In this document: positions 42,392 to 53,500 of the stretch, in pieces
Numbering within the stretch: the first letter of the stretch is position 1
How the letters are laid out: every line of letters starts with the position of its first letter
Assembly (NCBI GenBank): GCA_035293805.1
Contig: DATGMD010000055.1
Location: 62,001-126,000, forward strand
Source: JAJPHF01 sp035293805
GTDB lineage: Bacteria; Chloroflexota; UBA6077; JAJPHF01
Direction of reading: 5' to 3'
Length of the DNA stretch: 64,000 nucleotides
Made by a program: the position numbers and the translations under genes
The notes under the pieces: generated by a model
Told to the model about the DNA's origin: nothing
Databases searched by the model: none
What the model saw: only the letters and a program-made list of their open reading frames with translations

Positions 42392-42403
42392 ACGAGCGCG
42401 GGG

Positions 42404-43761
<1,358 letters not shown>

Positions 43762-43765
<4 letters not shown>

Positions 43766-45624
43766 GCGTGGCCGTTCCCTCCTGCGCGCCCGGCTCGCAC
43801 CAGGCGCGCGCTGGTCGTGTCCTGCGCGGGGCCCGCGACGGCGAGGCCGCCGGCCCGCTGTAGGGCGGGGTCGTCGGGGGCGGGGGCGGGCGCCGGGCGG
43901 CTGGTCGCCGAGACGGGCCGCAGGCGCAAGGCGACCTGCACGGCGAGGCGGACCTCGGGGTCGTCGAGGTCGATGTTGCCGATCGCCTGGATGCGGGCCA
44001 GCCGGTAGAGCAGCGTGTTGCGGTGGAGGTGCAGCGCGTCGGCGGCGCGGACGTGGTTGCCGTGGTGGGCGAAGAAGCCTTCGAGGGTGCGGATCAGCTC
44101 CGTGCCGTGGCGCTCGTCGTAGCTGTCGAGCGCGCCCAGGAACTCCTCGTAGAAGGCGCGCAGCTCCGGCGAGCCGCGCAGGGGGAAGAGCAGGCGCCGG
44201 ATGCCGAGGTCGCCGAAGTAGGTCGCGCAGCCGCCGCCCAGGAGCGCCTGACCGATGAGCAGGGCTTCTGCCGCCTCGTGGTAGCTCGTGCTGAGGCCGG
44301 CGACGCCCGCGTAGGGGCGCCCGATGCCCACGGAGACGGCGGTGGCGGGCAGGCCAGCGGTGGCCTCGCGGCGCAGGGCGTCGGCCTCGGCGCGCAGCCG
44401 GGCGACGTCCGCGCCGGCCACGGGGAGGAAGACGGCGACGTGCTGCTCGTGCTGGCGCACGAGCGCGGCGCGCTGGCGAGCCTGCAGGGCGCGGCGCAAG
44501 GGGTCGAGCAGGCGCGGCCGGGGCTGTGCGGCGGCGGTCTGGCCCGCGGCGCCGTCGGCGGCGCGGGCGGGGCGCGGTGCGGCGCGCTCGTCGTCCAGGC
44601 CGAACACCAGCGCGACCTGGTCGTCTTCCAGGTCGTAGCCGAGGCCACGTGCCCGCGCGAACAGCTCGGCCTCCGAGGTGAAGCGGCCGGACAGCGCGGC
44701 CTCCAGCACGTCGGCCTGCAAGCGATACTCCGTCTCCGCGACGGCGCGCTGCTTGGCGATCTCCAGGGCGCAGACGACCGCGGCGGGGCCGAGGGTCAGA
44801 TCGTCCAGCTCGTCGAAGGCCTCGGCCGGGCCGACGACCGAGAGAAAGCCGGCCATCGTGCTCTTGAGCACAATCGGGAGCACGAGACGCACGAGCCCCG
44901 TCGTGCCGAGCGGCAAGCGCGTCGGCGTGAGGCGATGGGAGCGGAGGGCGTCGCGGCCGGGCCACGGCAGGTCGGCCGTGCGGGCGCGCAGCTCCGCGAG
45001 GACCGCATCGAGCGCCGGCAGCGCGGCCGGGACGGCGGCCGCTGGATCGGCGGGGGCGGCGGGGTCGGGGCGGCTGGCGTGTGGGGTCGCGGCCTCGTGG
45101 ACGGCGCCGTACTCGTCCTCGATCACGACCAGCTTGGCCATCGTGTCGGCCAGCGCCTGGACGATGGCGCCCAGGCCGCGGTCTTCCAAGGCGATGCGGG
45201 TCAGGCGCTGGGCGGTCTCGTCGGCACGCTGGCGGAGCTGGGAGCGGCTATCGACGATGAGGCCGACGACGGCGCGCTCCAGGTCGGCGGCGCGGCTGCC
45301 CGGCGGCGCGACGAGGAGGGGCAGCGCGGCGGCGTCGGCCGCGTCGATCAGGGCGGCTGGCGCCGGTTGCACGAGCAGCAGGCCGGCGGCGCGCGTGTCC
45401 ACGAGCAGGTCGACGAGGCGGCGGGCGCCGTCGCCGGCGAGGGCGGCGGGCAGGACGGCGAAGACGACGAGATCGCCTTCTTCCAGCGAGCCGGCGGCAA
45501 GGGGCCGCGTCCCGGCGACGCGCGCCCAGCCAACGCCGCGGTCGAGGCCCGCGGCGCCGGCGGCGACGCGAGTCTCGCTCGGGAGCGCCAGGCGCAACAC
45601 CTCGGCAACCGACAGCTGACGCAC
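43762..45624 (-). CDS. PucR-family transcriptional regulator
   Basis: 620 aa. An N-terminal PucR-type domain (RQLSVAEVLRLALPSETRVA, LLVQPAPAALIDAADAAALP) and a middle GAF-like/GGDEF-like region precede a C-terminal PucR helix-turn-helix (AHHGNHVRAADALHLHRNTL, YRLARIQ, then DLDDPEVRLAVQVALRL). PucR proteins control purine or nitrogen-compound use, which fits the coupling to glnA. GTG 45624 gives a typical family start and follows AGGAGA; GTG 45645 is an upstream alternative. Confidence 0.9.
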
Positions 45625-45829
45625 GCGCGGCGATCTCCTGCGCACGGTATGTGCAGAGTATACGAGAGCCTACCAGGCCGGGCAAGGAACGGTCGCGGCT
45701 GGGGCGGGCGACCGAGCGCCGCGCGAGCCGGGTGGGGCTACAGGGGGTGGCGCACGCGGGAGCCGGGAGCGGCGGCATTCGGGAGCACCTCCTTGGCATT
45801 CGCGTGCGGCGGATGGTACGCTCTCCTGT

Positions 45830-45889
45830 GAGCGGAGGCGTCTCCGCTCGGCGCGCCTTTAAGCCGGTCCCGTGAGGCCGGGAAGGAGC
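45830..45889 (+). promoter_or_regulatory. PyrR-binding leader of the pyr operon
   Basis: AGCCGGTCCCGTGAGGCCGG, followed by GAAGGAG, matches the PyrR-binding RNA loop (stem CCGG...CCGG with UCCCGUGAGGC). Upstream is a hairpin GAGCGGAG / CTCCGCTC (830-849). GCGGAGGC (45832-45839) is exactly complementary to the 5' arm of the terminator (45919-45926) and so could form an antiterminator. A weak promoter TTGGCA-18-TACGCT precedes (45793-45822). Confidence 0.85.
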
Positions 45890-45893
45890 AGGC

Positions 45894-45998
45894 ATGGTCA
45901 CGTGCGGGATCGACAGTAGCCTCCGCGCGGCTCCGAGAGCCGAGGCGCGGAGGCTTTTTTGTGCGAACTGGCTAGACCCCGGGGTGAGGCGCGCATGA
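45894..45998 (+). CDS. Putative pyr leader peptide (34 codons)
   Basis: ATG 45894 is preceded by AAGGAG, which itself lies at the edge of the PyrR-binding hairpin. The frame MVTCGIDSSLRAAPRAEARR then LFCANWLDPGVRRA runs through the terminator and ends at TGA 45996-45998, overlapping the pyrR ATG (ATGA). Translation could affect hairpin choice and couple to pyrR. It may be fortuitous. Confidence 0.4.
   Translation: MVTCGIDSSLRAAPRAEARRLFCANWLDPGVRRA
45918..45960 (+). terminator. Intrinsic terminator (attenuator) of the pyr operon
   Basis: AGCCTCCGCGC (45918-45928) pairs with GCGCGGAGGCT (45945-45955), with an inner GGCTC/GAGCC hairpin, followed by TTTTTT. It lies between the PyrR-binding element and pyrR, as in classic PyrR attenuators. 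Confidence 0.9.
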
Positions 45999-46540
45999 GC
46001 CAGGTGGCGGACGAGCGGGTGGTGATGGACGGCGAGGCCGTGCGGCGCGCGGTTGTGCGGCTAGGACATGAGATCCGGGAGCACGCGAACGACCGCGGGG
46101 CGCTGGTCCTGGTCGGGCTGCGGACGCGGGGGATCCCGCTGGCGGCGCGCTTGCAGCGGCAGCTGGAGGAGTTCACGGGGGAGCGGGTGGTGCTGGGCCG
46201 GCTCGACCCGAGCCTGTACCGGGACGATCTGGCGGTGGCGCGGCCGCGGCTGGAGCCGACGGACGTGCCGGTCGACCTGACGGGGCGGCGAGTGGTGCTG
46301 GTAGACGACGTGCTGTTCACCGGGCGGACGATCCGGGCGGCGCTGGACGCGCTGGTGGACCTGGGGCGGCCGGCGGCGGTGGAGCTGGCGGTGCTGGTGG
46401 ACCGGGGCCACCGCGAGCTGCCGATTCGGGCCGACTACGTGGGCAAGAACCTGCCGACGAGCCGCCAGGAGCGCGTCAGCGTGCGGCTGCGGGAGGTCGA
46501 CGGGCGGGATGAAGTGGTGCTCGTGCGGGCTGAGTGCTGA
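45995..46540 (+). CDS. pyrR: PyrR bifunctional attenuator / uracil phosphoribosyltransferase
   Basis: 181 aa. PyrR binds pyr mRNA in response to UMP and may convert uracil to UMP. The PRPP motif is VVLVDDVLFTGRTIRAALDA; other signatures are GALVLVGLRTRGIPLAARL, DPSLYRDD and GKNLPTSRQERVSVRLRE. An in-frame TTG at 45959 lies in the terminator U-tract and is rejected in favour of ATG 45995, which follows GTGAGG and overlaps the leader stop. First structural gene of the operon. Confidence 0.96.
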   Translation: MSQVADERVVMDGEAVRRAVVRLGHEIREHANDRGALVLVGLRTRGIPLAARLQRQLEEFTGERVVLGRLDPSLYRDDLAVARPRLEPTDVPVDLTGRRVVLVDDVLFTGRTIRAALDALVDLGRPAAVELAVLVDRGHRELPIRADYVGKNLPTSRQERVSVRLREVDGRDEVVLVRAEC

Positions 46541-46679
46541 GTAGGGGAGTGGGAGTGCTCGGGACTGAGGGCTTAGGGAGTCGCCGTGTGGGTGAGTGTC
46601 AGCGGGGTCGGAGCTGCGGCAGTGGCGCTCGCAGTATTCCGCGCCACAGGCCGCGGGCGGGCGTGAAACCCGCCCCTAC
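46531..46679. repeat. Mosaic of interspersed repeats between pyrR and pyrB
   Basis: In order: GCTGAGTGCTGAG heptamer-like units ending at the pyrR stop, a GGGGAGTGGGAGTG purine stretch, an inverted copy of the 29820 unit (46618-46648), and a GGGCGGG...CCCGCCCCTAC hairpin (46653-46679). Different families abut each other. Confidence 0.7.
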
Positions 46680-46757
46680 GTCCTCCTGGCCGCTTGCACG
46701 TTCTGAAAGCGTTCTAAGCGGGCGAGCGGGATTGCTGCGCGTTGAGCGGAGGGGTTA

Positions 46758-47879
46758 GTGGCGCGACGGATCGAGGATAGGGTGTTGATGGCGGGTGTGG
46801 CGCGAGTACCCCAGGATACCGGTGCTCAAGCGCCGGTCAGGGCGCAGCAAGCAGCGCCCCTACAGGGGGTGGGACCAGGCAACCTGTCCATGGCGGGCGC
46901 AGCGGTTACGAGCGACGCGCCGGTGAACAGCACTCGACACTCAGCGCTCAGCACTCTGCACTTCGCGCGGCGGCACGTGCTGGACCTGGACGACTTCGCG
47001 GCGGACGAGATCGAGCACGTGCTGGCGACGGCCGACGCGATGAAAGAGGTGCTGGGGCGGAAGATCAAGCAGGTGCCGGCGCTGCGGGGCGTGACGGTGG
47101 TGACGCTGTTCTACGAGGCGAGCACGCGCACGCGCGTTTCGTTCGAGCTGGCGGCGAAGCACCTGGCGGCGGACGTGGTGAACGTGGCGGCGGCGTCGAG
47201 CAGCGTGACGAAAGGGGAGTCGCTGCTCGACACGGCGCACACGCTGCGGGCGTTGGGCGCGGACATCCTGGTGATGCGGCACGGCGAGGCAGGGGCGCCG
47301 TACCTGGTGGCCGAGCGGGCGAGCTGTCAGGTGATCAACGCGGGCGACGGCTGGCACGCGCACCCGACACAGGCGCTGCTGGACTTGTACACGCTGCGCG
47401 AGCGGCTGGGCGGGGTGGCGGGGCGGCGGATCGCGATCGTGGGCGACGTGCTGCACAGCCGGGTGGCGCGGTCGGACGTGTGGGGGTTCACGCGGCTGGG
47501 CGCGAGCGTGGTGCTGTGCGGGCCGCCGACGCTGCTGCCGACGGGCGAGCTGCCGTGGCCGGTCGAGGTGGAGTACGACCTGGACCGCGCGCTCAGAGGC
47601 GCCGACGTGGTGATGGCGCTGCGGCTGCAGCGTGAGCGGCAGAGCGCGGGGCTGCTGCCGAGCCTGCGGGAGTACGTGCAGCTCTACGGGCTGACAGCCG
47701 AGCGGCTGGAGCGGGCGTGTCCCGGCGCGGTGGTGATGCACCCCGGGCCGATGAACGAGGGGGTGGAGATCATGCCGGAGGTCGCGTACGGGGCGCGGTC
47801 GGCGATCGCCGAGCAGGTAACCAACGGGGTGGCGATTCGCATGGCACTGCTGTACCTGCTGGGCGGAGGTGCCGCGTGA
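46758..47879 (+). CDS. pyrB: Aspartate carbamoyltransferase catalytic subunit
   Basis: 373 aa as drawn. Condenses carbamoyl phosphate with aspartate. The carbamoyl-phosphate loop is YEASTRTRVSFELAAKHL; also HAHPTQALLDLYTLRE, IVGDVLHSRVARSD and MHPGPMNEGVEI. Homology starts near HVLDLDDFAADEIEHVL, about residue 73. The residues before it derive from repeats (46840-46863 hairpin, 46931-46963 heptamers). A GTG at 46977 is a possible shorter start, but the family usually begins a few residues earlier. It overlaps pyrC by 4 nt (GTGA). Confidence 0.95.
   Translation: MARRIEDRVLMAGVARVPQDTGAQAPVRAQQAAPLQGVGPGNLSMAGAAVTSDAPVNSTRHSALSTLHFARRHVLDLDDFAADEIEHVLATADAMKEVLGRKIKQVPALRGVTVVTLFYEASTRTRVSFELAAKHLAADVVNVAAASSSVTKGESLLDTAHTLRALGADILVMRHGEAGAPYLVAERASCQVINAGDGWHAHPTQALLDLYTLRERLGGVAGRRIAIVGDVLHSRVARSDVWGFTRLGASVVLCGPPTLLPTGELPWPVEVEYDLDRALRGADVVMALRLQRERQSAGLLPSLREYVQLYGLTAERLERACPGAVVMHPGPMNEGVEIMPEVAYGARSAIAEQVTNGVAIRMALLYLLGGGAA
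46840..46863. repeat. GGGCGCAGCAAGCAGCGCCCCTAC repeat in the pyrB 5' region
   Basis: Arms GGGCGC / GCGCCC around AGCAAGCA, then CTAC. An identical copy lies at 54093-54116. It is followed at 46931-46963 by CACTC/CAGCACTC-type heptamers. Confidence 0.7.
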
Positions 47880-49234
47880 GCGCGACGCTGCTGGACGGGC
47901 GGGCGCCGCTCGGGCCGCCGGGGGCCACGCCGGCCGCGCCGCTGCTGATCGTCGGCGGGCGGGTGATCGACCCGGCGAGCGGGCTGGACGGCGTGGCGGA
48001 CGTGCGGCTGCGCGATGGCCGGATCGCGGCGATCGCGGCGGGGCTGGCGCCGGAGGACGGGGAGACGACGCTCGACGCGGGCGGGCGGCTGGTGCTGCCG
48101 GGCTTCGTGGACCTGCACTGCCACCTGGGCGAGCCGGGGCACGAGGACCGCGAGACGCTGGCGACGGGGACGCGGGCGGCGGCGGCGGGCGGCTTCACGA
48201 CGGTCTGCTGCATGGGCGACACGACGCCGCGGCTGGACACGGGCGTGGAGCTGGCGGCGCTGCGGGCGCGCGCGGCCGAGACGGCGGCGGTGCGGGTGCT
48301 GCCGATCGGGTGCGTGACCCGCGGGCGCGACGGGAGCGAGCTGGCGGAGCTGGCGGAGCTGGCGCGGGCGGGCGCGGTGGCGTTCTCGGACGACCCGCGG
48401 CCGGTGCGGAGCAGCCGGCTGCTGCGGCACGCGCTGGCGTACAGCGCGATGCTGAGCCGGCCGGTGGTGGAGCACGCGGTGGACTCGGAGCTGGCTGAGG
48501 GGGGGCTGGCGCACGAGGGGCGGGTGGCGACGTGGCTGGGGCTGCCGGGCGTGCCGGCGGCGGCCGAGGAGATTGCCGTGGCGCGGGCGATCGCGCTGGC
48601 CCGGCTGACGGGCGGGCGGCTGCACCTGGCGCACCTGAGCACGGCGGGCGCGGTGGCCCAGGTGCGCGCCGCGCAGGCCGAGGGGCTGGCGGTGACGGCG
48701 GAGGTGTCGCCGCTGCACCTGCTGCTGGACGAGGAAGCGGTCGGGACGGCGCCGCACGGCCGGCCGTACGATACGAGCACGCGGCTGGAGCCGCCGCTGC
48801 GGCGCGCGGCCGACGCCGCCGCGCTGCGCGAGGGGCTGGCCGATGGCGCGATCGCGGCGATCGCCAGCGACCACCGGCCGCAGCGGGCGGTGGACAAGGA
48901 CTGCGAGTATGCCTACGCGGCGCCGGGCGCCGCGGGGCTGGAGACAGCCTTCGGGGCCGTCATGGAACTGGTGGCGGCCGACAGGCTATCCTTATTGACG
49001 GTGATCCGCGCGCTCACCAGCGGGCCCGCCGCGGTGTTTGGCCTCGAGGCGGGGCGGCTGACGGTGGGCGGGCCGGCCGATCTGGTCATCGCGGACCCCG
49101 AGGCCACCTGGACCGTCGAACCATCGCGCTTCCACTCCCGTGGCAAGAGCACCCCCCTTGCGGGGCGTTCCCTCCGCGGGCGCGTGTTGGCCACCCTGGT
49201 CGGCGGCGCAATCGTGCACCGCGAAGGGATTTAG
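47876..49234 (+). CDS. pyrC: Dihydroorotase (class I)
   Basis: 452 aa. Cyclises carbamoyl aspartate to dihydroorotate. Metal-binding HxH in FVDLHCHLGEPGHEDRETLA (usually DxHxHxR), HLAHLSTAGAVAQVRAA, VSPLHLLLDEE and the Asp of AIASDHRPQ. The Arg of the family HLREPG is Gly here, a small departure. GTG 47876 overlaps the pyrB stop; the frame upstream of it belongs to pyrB DNA. In the operon it precedes carA by 5 nt. Confidence 0.94.
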   Translation: MSATLLDGRAPLGPPGATPAAPLLIVGGRVIDPASGLDGVADVRLRDGRIAAIAAGLAPEDGETTLDAGGRLVLPGFVDLHCHLGEPGHEDRETLATGTRAAAAGGFTTVCCMGDTTPRLDTGVELAALRARAAETAAVRVLPIGCVTRGRDGSELAELAELARAGAVAFSDDPRPVRSSRLLRHALAYSAMLSRPVVEHAVDSELAEGGLAHEGRVATWLGLPGVPAAAEEIAVARAIALARLTGGRLHLAHLSTAGAVAQVRAAQAEGLAVTAEVSPLHLLLDEEAVGTAPHGRPYDTSTRLEPPLRRAADAAALREGLADGAIAAIASDHRPQRAVDKDCEYAYAAPGAAGLETAFGAVMELVAADRLSLLTVIRALTSGPAAVFGLEAGRLTVGGPADLVIADPEATWTVEPSRFHSRGKSTPLAGRSLRGRVLATLVGGAIVHREGI

Positions 49235-49239
49235 GCAAC

Positions 49240-50574
49240 ATGCAGAGCCCGCCGCGCGTCCCCGGCGTGCTGGTCCTGGAGGACGGCACCGTCTACCCCG
49301 GCACCACCTTCGGCGCTCCCGTCGAGGCAGCGGCTGAAGTGGTGTTCAACACGGGTATCACCGGCTACCAGGAGATCGCCACCGACCCGTCGTACCGCGG
49401 GCAGATGGTGGTGCTGACGCATCCGCAGATCGGCAACTACGGCGTGGACGCGGCGGTGGCCGAGTCGACGCGGCCGTGGGTGGCGGCGCTGATCGTGCGC
49501 GAGCTGGCGCGCTTCCCGCACCACTGGCGCTCGGTCGAGTCGCTGGAAGCGTACCTGGCGCGGCACGGCGTGCCGGGCCTGGAGGACGTGGACACGCGAG
49601 CGCTGACGCGGCGCCTGCGCACGCACGGGACGATGCGGGGGGTGCTGGCCCCCGCGCCGCCGGGCGGCCTGAGCGCGGCGTTCGTGGAGGAGCTGGCGGC
49701 GCGGGCGCGCTCCCTGCCGGCGCTGGGCGAGCAGCCGGTCGTGCAGGAGGTGGCGGGGGCCGCGAGGGCGGCGCTTAGCCCTCACCCGCAGCCCCTCTCC
49801 CAGGGGGAGAGGGGAGCCGATGACACCCGCTCCCAGGGGGAGAGGGGAGTCGATCGCTCTCTCTCCCAGACGGGGACAGGGACAACCCGCTCCCTCTCCC
49901 CCTGGGAGCGGGTTGGGGTGAGGGCGCGGCCGGTTGTGGTGCTCGATTGTGGCGCGAAGCACAACATCGTACGGTCGCTGGAGCGGCGGGGCGTCGCGGT
50001 GGCCGTGGTGGAGCCGACGGCGAGCGTTGACGACGTGAAGGCGCTGCGGCCGGCGGGGGTGGTGCTGGCGAATGGGCCGGGGGACCCGGCGGCGTTGCCG
50101 GAGGTCGTGGAGCTGGTGCGCGGGCTGCTGGGGCTCGACGTGCCGGTCATGGGGATCTGCCTGGGGCATCAACTGCTGGCGCAGGCGGCGGGGGCCACGA
50201 CGAGCCGCCTGCGCTACGGCCACCACGGCGGCAACCACCCGGTGAAGGACCTACGGACGGGACGGGTGTACATCACGACGCAGAACCACGAGTTCCAGGT
50301 GGACGCGGCGTCGCTGCCGGCGGCCTCGGGCTTCACAGTGAGCCACGTCAACCTGAACGACCACTCGGTGGAGGGGATCGCGCACCGCGAGCGGCCGATC
50401 TTCTCGGTGCAGTTCCACCCGGAGGGGTGTCCGGGGCCGCAGGACAACCAGTACCTGTTCGACTACTTCCTGGCAGCGGTCAGCGGTCAGCCGTCGGCCG
50501 TCAGCGGACGGGGCACGGCGAACGGGCGGTTGGCGGATGGCGGCGCGCTACGGGCGGGGGGTGTTGAAAGCTGA
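49240..50574 (+). CDS. carA: Carbamoyl-phosphate synthase small subunit with a repeat insertion
   Basis: 444 aa; homologues are about 360-380. The N-terminal domain (TTFGAPVEAAAEVVFNTGIT then GYQEIATDPSYRGQ) and C-terminal glutamine amidotransferase domain (MGICLGHQLLAQAAGA with the nucleophilic Cys; VQFHPEGCPGPQDN with His and Glu) are complete. Between them about 50 residues (180-229), reading SPHPQPLSQGERG and similar, come from an in-frame palindromic repeat. The last 30 residues after FDYFLAAV also look repeat-derived (SGQPSAVSGRG). Confidence 0.95.
   Translation: MQSPPRVPGVLVLEDGTVYPGTTFGAPVEAAAEVVFNTGITGYQEIATDPSYRGQMVVLTHPQIGNYGVDAAVAESTRPWVAALIVRELARFPHHWRSVESLEAYLARHGVPGLEDVDTRALTRRLRTHGTMRGVLAPAPPGGLSAAFVEELAARARSLPALGEQPVVQEVAGAARAALSPHPQPLSQGERGADDTRSQGERGVDRSLSQTGTGTTRSLSPWERVGVRARPVVVLDCGAKHNIVRSLERRGVAVAVVEPTASVDDVKALRPAGVVLANGPGDPAALPEVVELVRGLLGLDVPVMGICLGHQLLAQAAGATTSRLRYGHHGGNHPVKDLRTGRVYITTQNHEFQVDAASLPAASGFTVSHVNLNDHSVEGIAHRERPIFSVQFHPEGCPGPQDNQYLFDYFLAAVSGQPSAVSGRGTANGRLADGGALRAGGVES
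49779..49924. repeat. 146-bp palindromic repeat inserted in carA
   Basis: It starts CCCTCACCC and ends GGGTGAGGG, with internal CTCTCCCAGGGGGAGAGG units and the mirrored CCCTCTCCCCCTGGGAG. The whole element folds back on itself and is open in the carA frame. Confidence 0.8.
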
Positions 50575-50592
50575 TGGCTGAAAGCTGATGGC
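50565..50592. repeat. 14-bp tandem duplication at the carA/carB junction
   Basis: TGAAAGCTGATGGC occurs twice in tandem. The first copy holds the carA stop (50572-50574) and the second the carB start (50588-50590). In a single copy stop and start would overlap as TGATG. Confidence 0.85.
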
Positions 50593-53500
50593 TCTAAACA
50601 AGGTGCTGGTGATCGGGTCGGGGCCGATCGTGATCGGACAGGCGGCCGAGTTCGACTACGCGGGCACCCAGGCGTGCCGCTCGCTACGCGAGGAGGGCGT
50701 CGAGACGGTGCTCGTCAACTCCAACCCGGCCACGATCATGACCGACGAGAACGTGGCCGACATCGTGTACGTCGAGCCGCTGACCGTCGAGGTGGTCGAG
50801 CGGATCATCGCGCGCGAGCGGCCGGACGGGCTGCTGCCGACGCTGGGCGGGCAGACGGGGCTCAATCTGGCGGTGGAGCTGGCCGACGCGGGCGTGCTGG
50901 AGCGGTACGGCGTGCAACTGCTCGGCACGCCGCTGGAGACAATCAAGAAGGCCGAGGACCGCCAGCTGTTCAAGCGGCTGCTCGAGGAGCTGGGCGAGCC
51001 GGTGCCGGAGAGCGAGATCGTCGAGTCCTTGCAGGACGGCCTGGCGCTGGGCGACACGATGGGGTTCCCGCTCATCATCCGGCCTGCCTATACGCTCGGG
51101 GGAACGGGCGGCGGCATCGCGCGCGATGCGGTCGAGCTGGAGGCGGTGCTGACCTCGGGGCTGGCCGCTAGCCCCATCCACCAGGTGCTGGTCGAGCGCT
51201 CGCTGATCGGCTGGAAAGAGCTGGAATACGAGGTGATGCGGGACGCCGCCGACAACTGCATCACCATCTGCAACATGGAGAACATCGACCCGATGGGCGT
51301 CCACACGGGCGACTCCATCGTGGTCGCGCCCAGCCAGACGCTGACCGATCGCGAGTACCAGATGCTGCGCTCGGCGGCGCTGAAGATCATCCGTGCGCTG
51401 GGCATCCAGGGCGGGTGCAACATCCAGTTCGCGCTGGACCCGCAGAGCGACCAGTACCACGTCATCGAGGTGAACCCGCGGGTGAGCCGCTCGTCGGCCC
51501 TGGCGTCGAAGGCGACCGGCTACCCGATCGCGCGGGTGGCGGCGAAGATCGCCGTGGGCAAGCGGCTGGACGAGATCCCGAACGCCGTGACGCGGCAGAC
51601 GACGGCCGCTTTCGAGCCGGCGCTGGACTACCTGGTAGTGAAGATCCCGCGCTGGCCGTTCGACAAGTTCGCGAGCGGCGACCGCACGCTCGGCACGCAG
51701 ATGAAGGCGACGGGCGAGGTGATGGCGATCGACCGCTCGTTCGAGGCCTCGCTGCAGAAGGCCGTGCGCTCGCTGGAGTTTGGCGGCCGCACGCTACTGT
51801 GGGAGGACCGCGGCTGGGCGAAGGACGGCGCGTCGCCGGAGCTGTGGGACCTCATCGAGCGGCCGAACGACCTGCGGCTGTGGGCGCTGATGGCGGCGCT
51901 GCGGCGCGACGTGACGATCGACGAGATCAGCGTGCGGTCGGGCATCGACACGTTCTTCCTGGCGAAGCTGGCGAGCATCGTGGCGACGGAGCGGGAGCTG
52001 CTGAACAGCAAGCTGACGCCCGCCCTGATGCGACGCGCGAAGCGGCAGGGCTTCTCCGACGCGCAGATCGGCACGCTCGCGGACCTGCTGCCGGACCAGG
52101 TGAAGGCGCTGCGCGAGGAGTGGGGCATCCGGCCCGTCTACAAGATGGTAGACACCTGCGCCGCCGAGTTCGAGGCGGCGACGCCGTACTTCTACTCGAC
52201 CTACGAGACGGAGAACGAGGCGCCGCCGACGCCCGGCGAGAAGGCCGTGGTGCTCGGCTCGGGGCCGATCCGCATCGGGCAGGGGATCGAGTTCGACTAT
52301 TGCAGCGTGCACGCCGCGGAGGCGCTGCGCGAGAGCGATGTCGCCAGCATCATGATCAACAGCAACCCCGAGACGGTGAGCACGGACTTCGACGCCTCGA
52401 CGCGGTTGTACTTCGAGCCGCTGGACACGGAGTGCGTGCGCGAGGTGATCGAGAACGAGACGGGGACGGGCGCGCCGCCGGGCATCGTCACGCAGTTCGG
52501 CGGGCAGACGGCGATCAACCTGGCCGAGCCGCTGGCGCGTGCGGGCGCGCCGATCCTGGGCAGCGGCGTGGAGGCCATCGACCTGGCCGAGGACCGCCAC
52601 CGTTTCGAGGACCTGGTGAACCGGCTGGGCGTGCCGCAGCCGCCGGGGGCGGCGGTGACGAACGCCCGCGAGGCGCTGGAGACGGCGCAGGCGATCGGCT
52701 ACCCGGTGCTCATCCGGCCGTCGTACGTGCTGGGCGGGCGGGGCATGGAGATCGTGGACAACGCCAGCACGCTGCTGCGGTACGTCGAGGCGGCGGCCGA
52801 GCTATCCACGCGGCACCCGTTCCTGATCGACAAGTACGTGGAGGGGATGGAGATCGAGGTCGACGGGCTGTGCGACGGGGAGCAGGTGCTGATCCCCGGC
52901 ATCATGGAGCACGTCGAGCGCGCGGGCGTCCACTCGGGCGACAGCATGGCCGTGTATCCGGCGCAGGGGCTGACCTACGCCCAGCGCGAGACGATCGTGG
53001 ACTACACGACGCGGCTGGGCGTAGGGCTCGGGGTGCGGGGGCTGTTCAACGTGCAGTACGTGCGCGAGAACACCACGGGCAAGATCTACGTGCTGGAGGT
53101 CAACCCGCGGGCTAGCCGCACGGTGCCGTTCCTGAGCAAGGTGACGGGCGTGCCGATGGTGCGGGTGGCGACGCGGATCATGCTGGGCCAGAGCCTGGCG
53201 GCGCAGGGCTACGCGGGCGGGCTGTGGCCCGAGCAGCCGCTGGTGGCGATCAAGGCGCCGGTGTTCTCGATGGCGAAGCTGACGAACGTAGAGACCTATC
53301 TCGGTCCGGAGATGAAGAGCACCGGCGAGGTAATGGGCGTTGACTGGACGTATGCCGGCGCGATGGCGAAGGCGCTCATCGCGGCGGGGCTGATGCTGCC
53401 GCGGTCGGGCGCCGTGCTGGCGACCGTGGCCGATCGCGACAAGGCCGACGCCGGCTCCCTGCTGCAGCGGCTGGTCGATCAGGGCTACCAGATCTACGCG

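Noticed and set aside
45959..46540. pyrR starting at TTG 45959
   Set aside because: That codon lies in the terminator T-tract; ATG 45995 has a better ribosome site and overlaps the leader stop.
49779..49924. Intein or extra domain in carA
   Set aside because: About 50 residues, no intein splice motifs, and the DNA matches a palindromic repeat found between genes.
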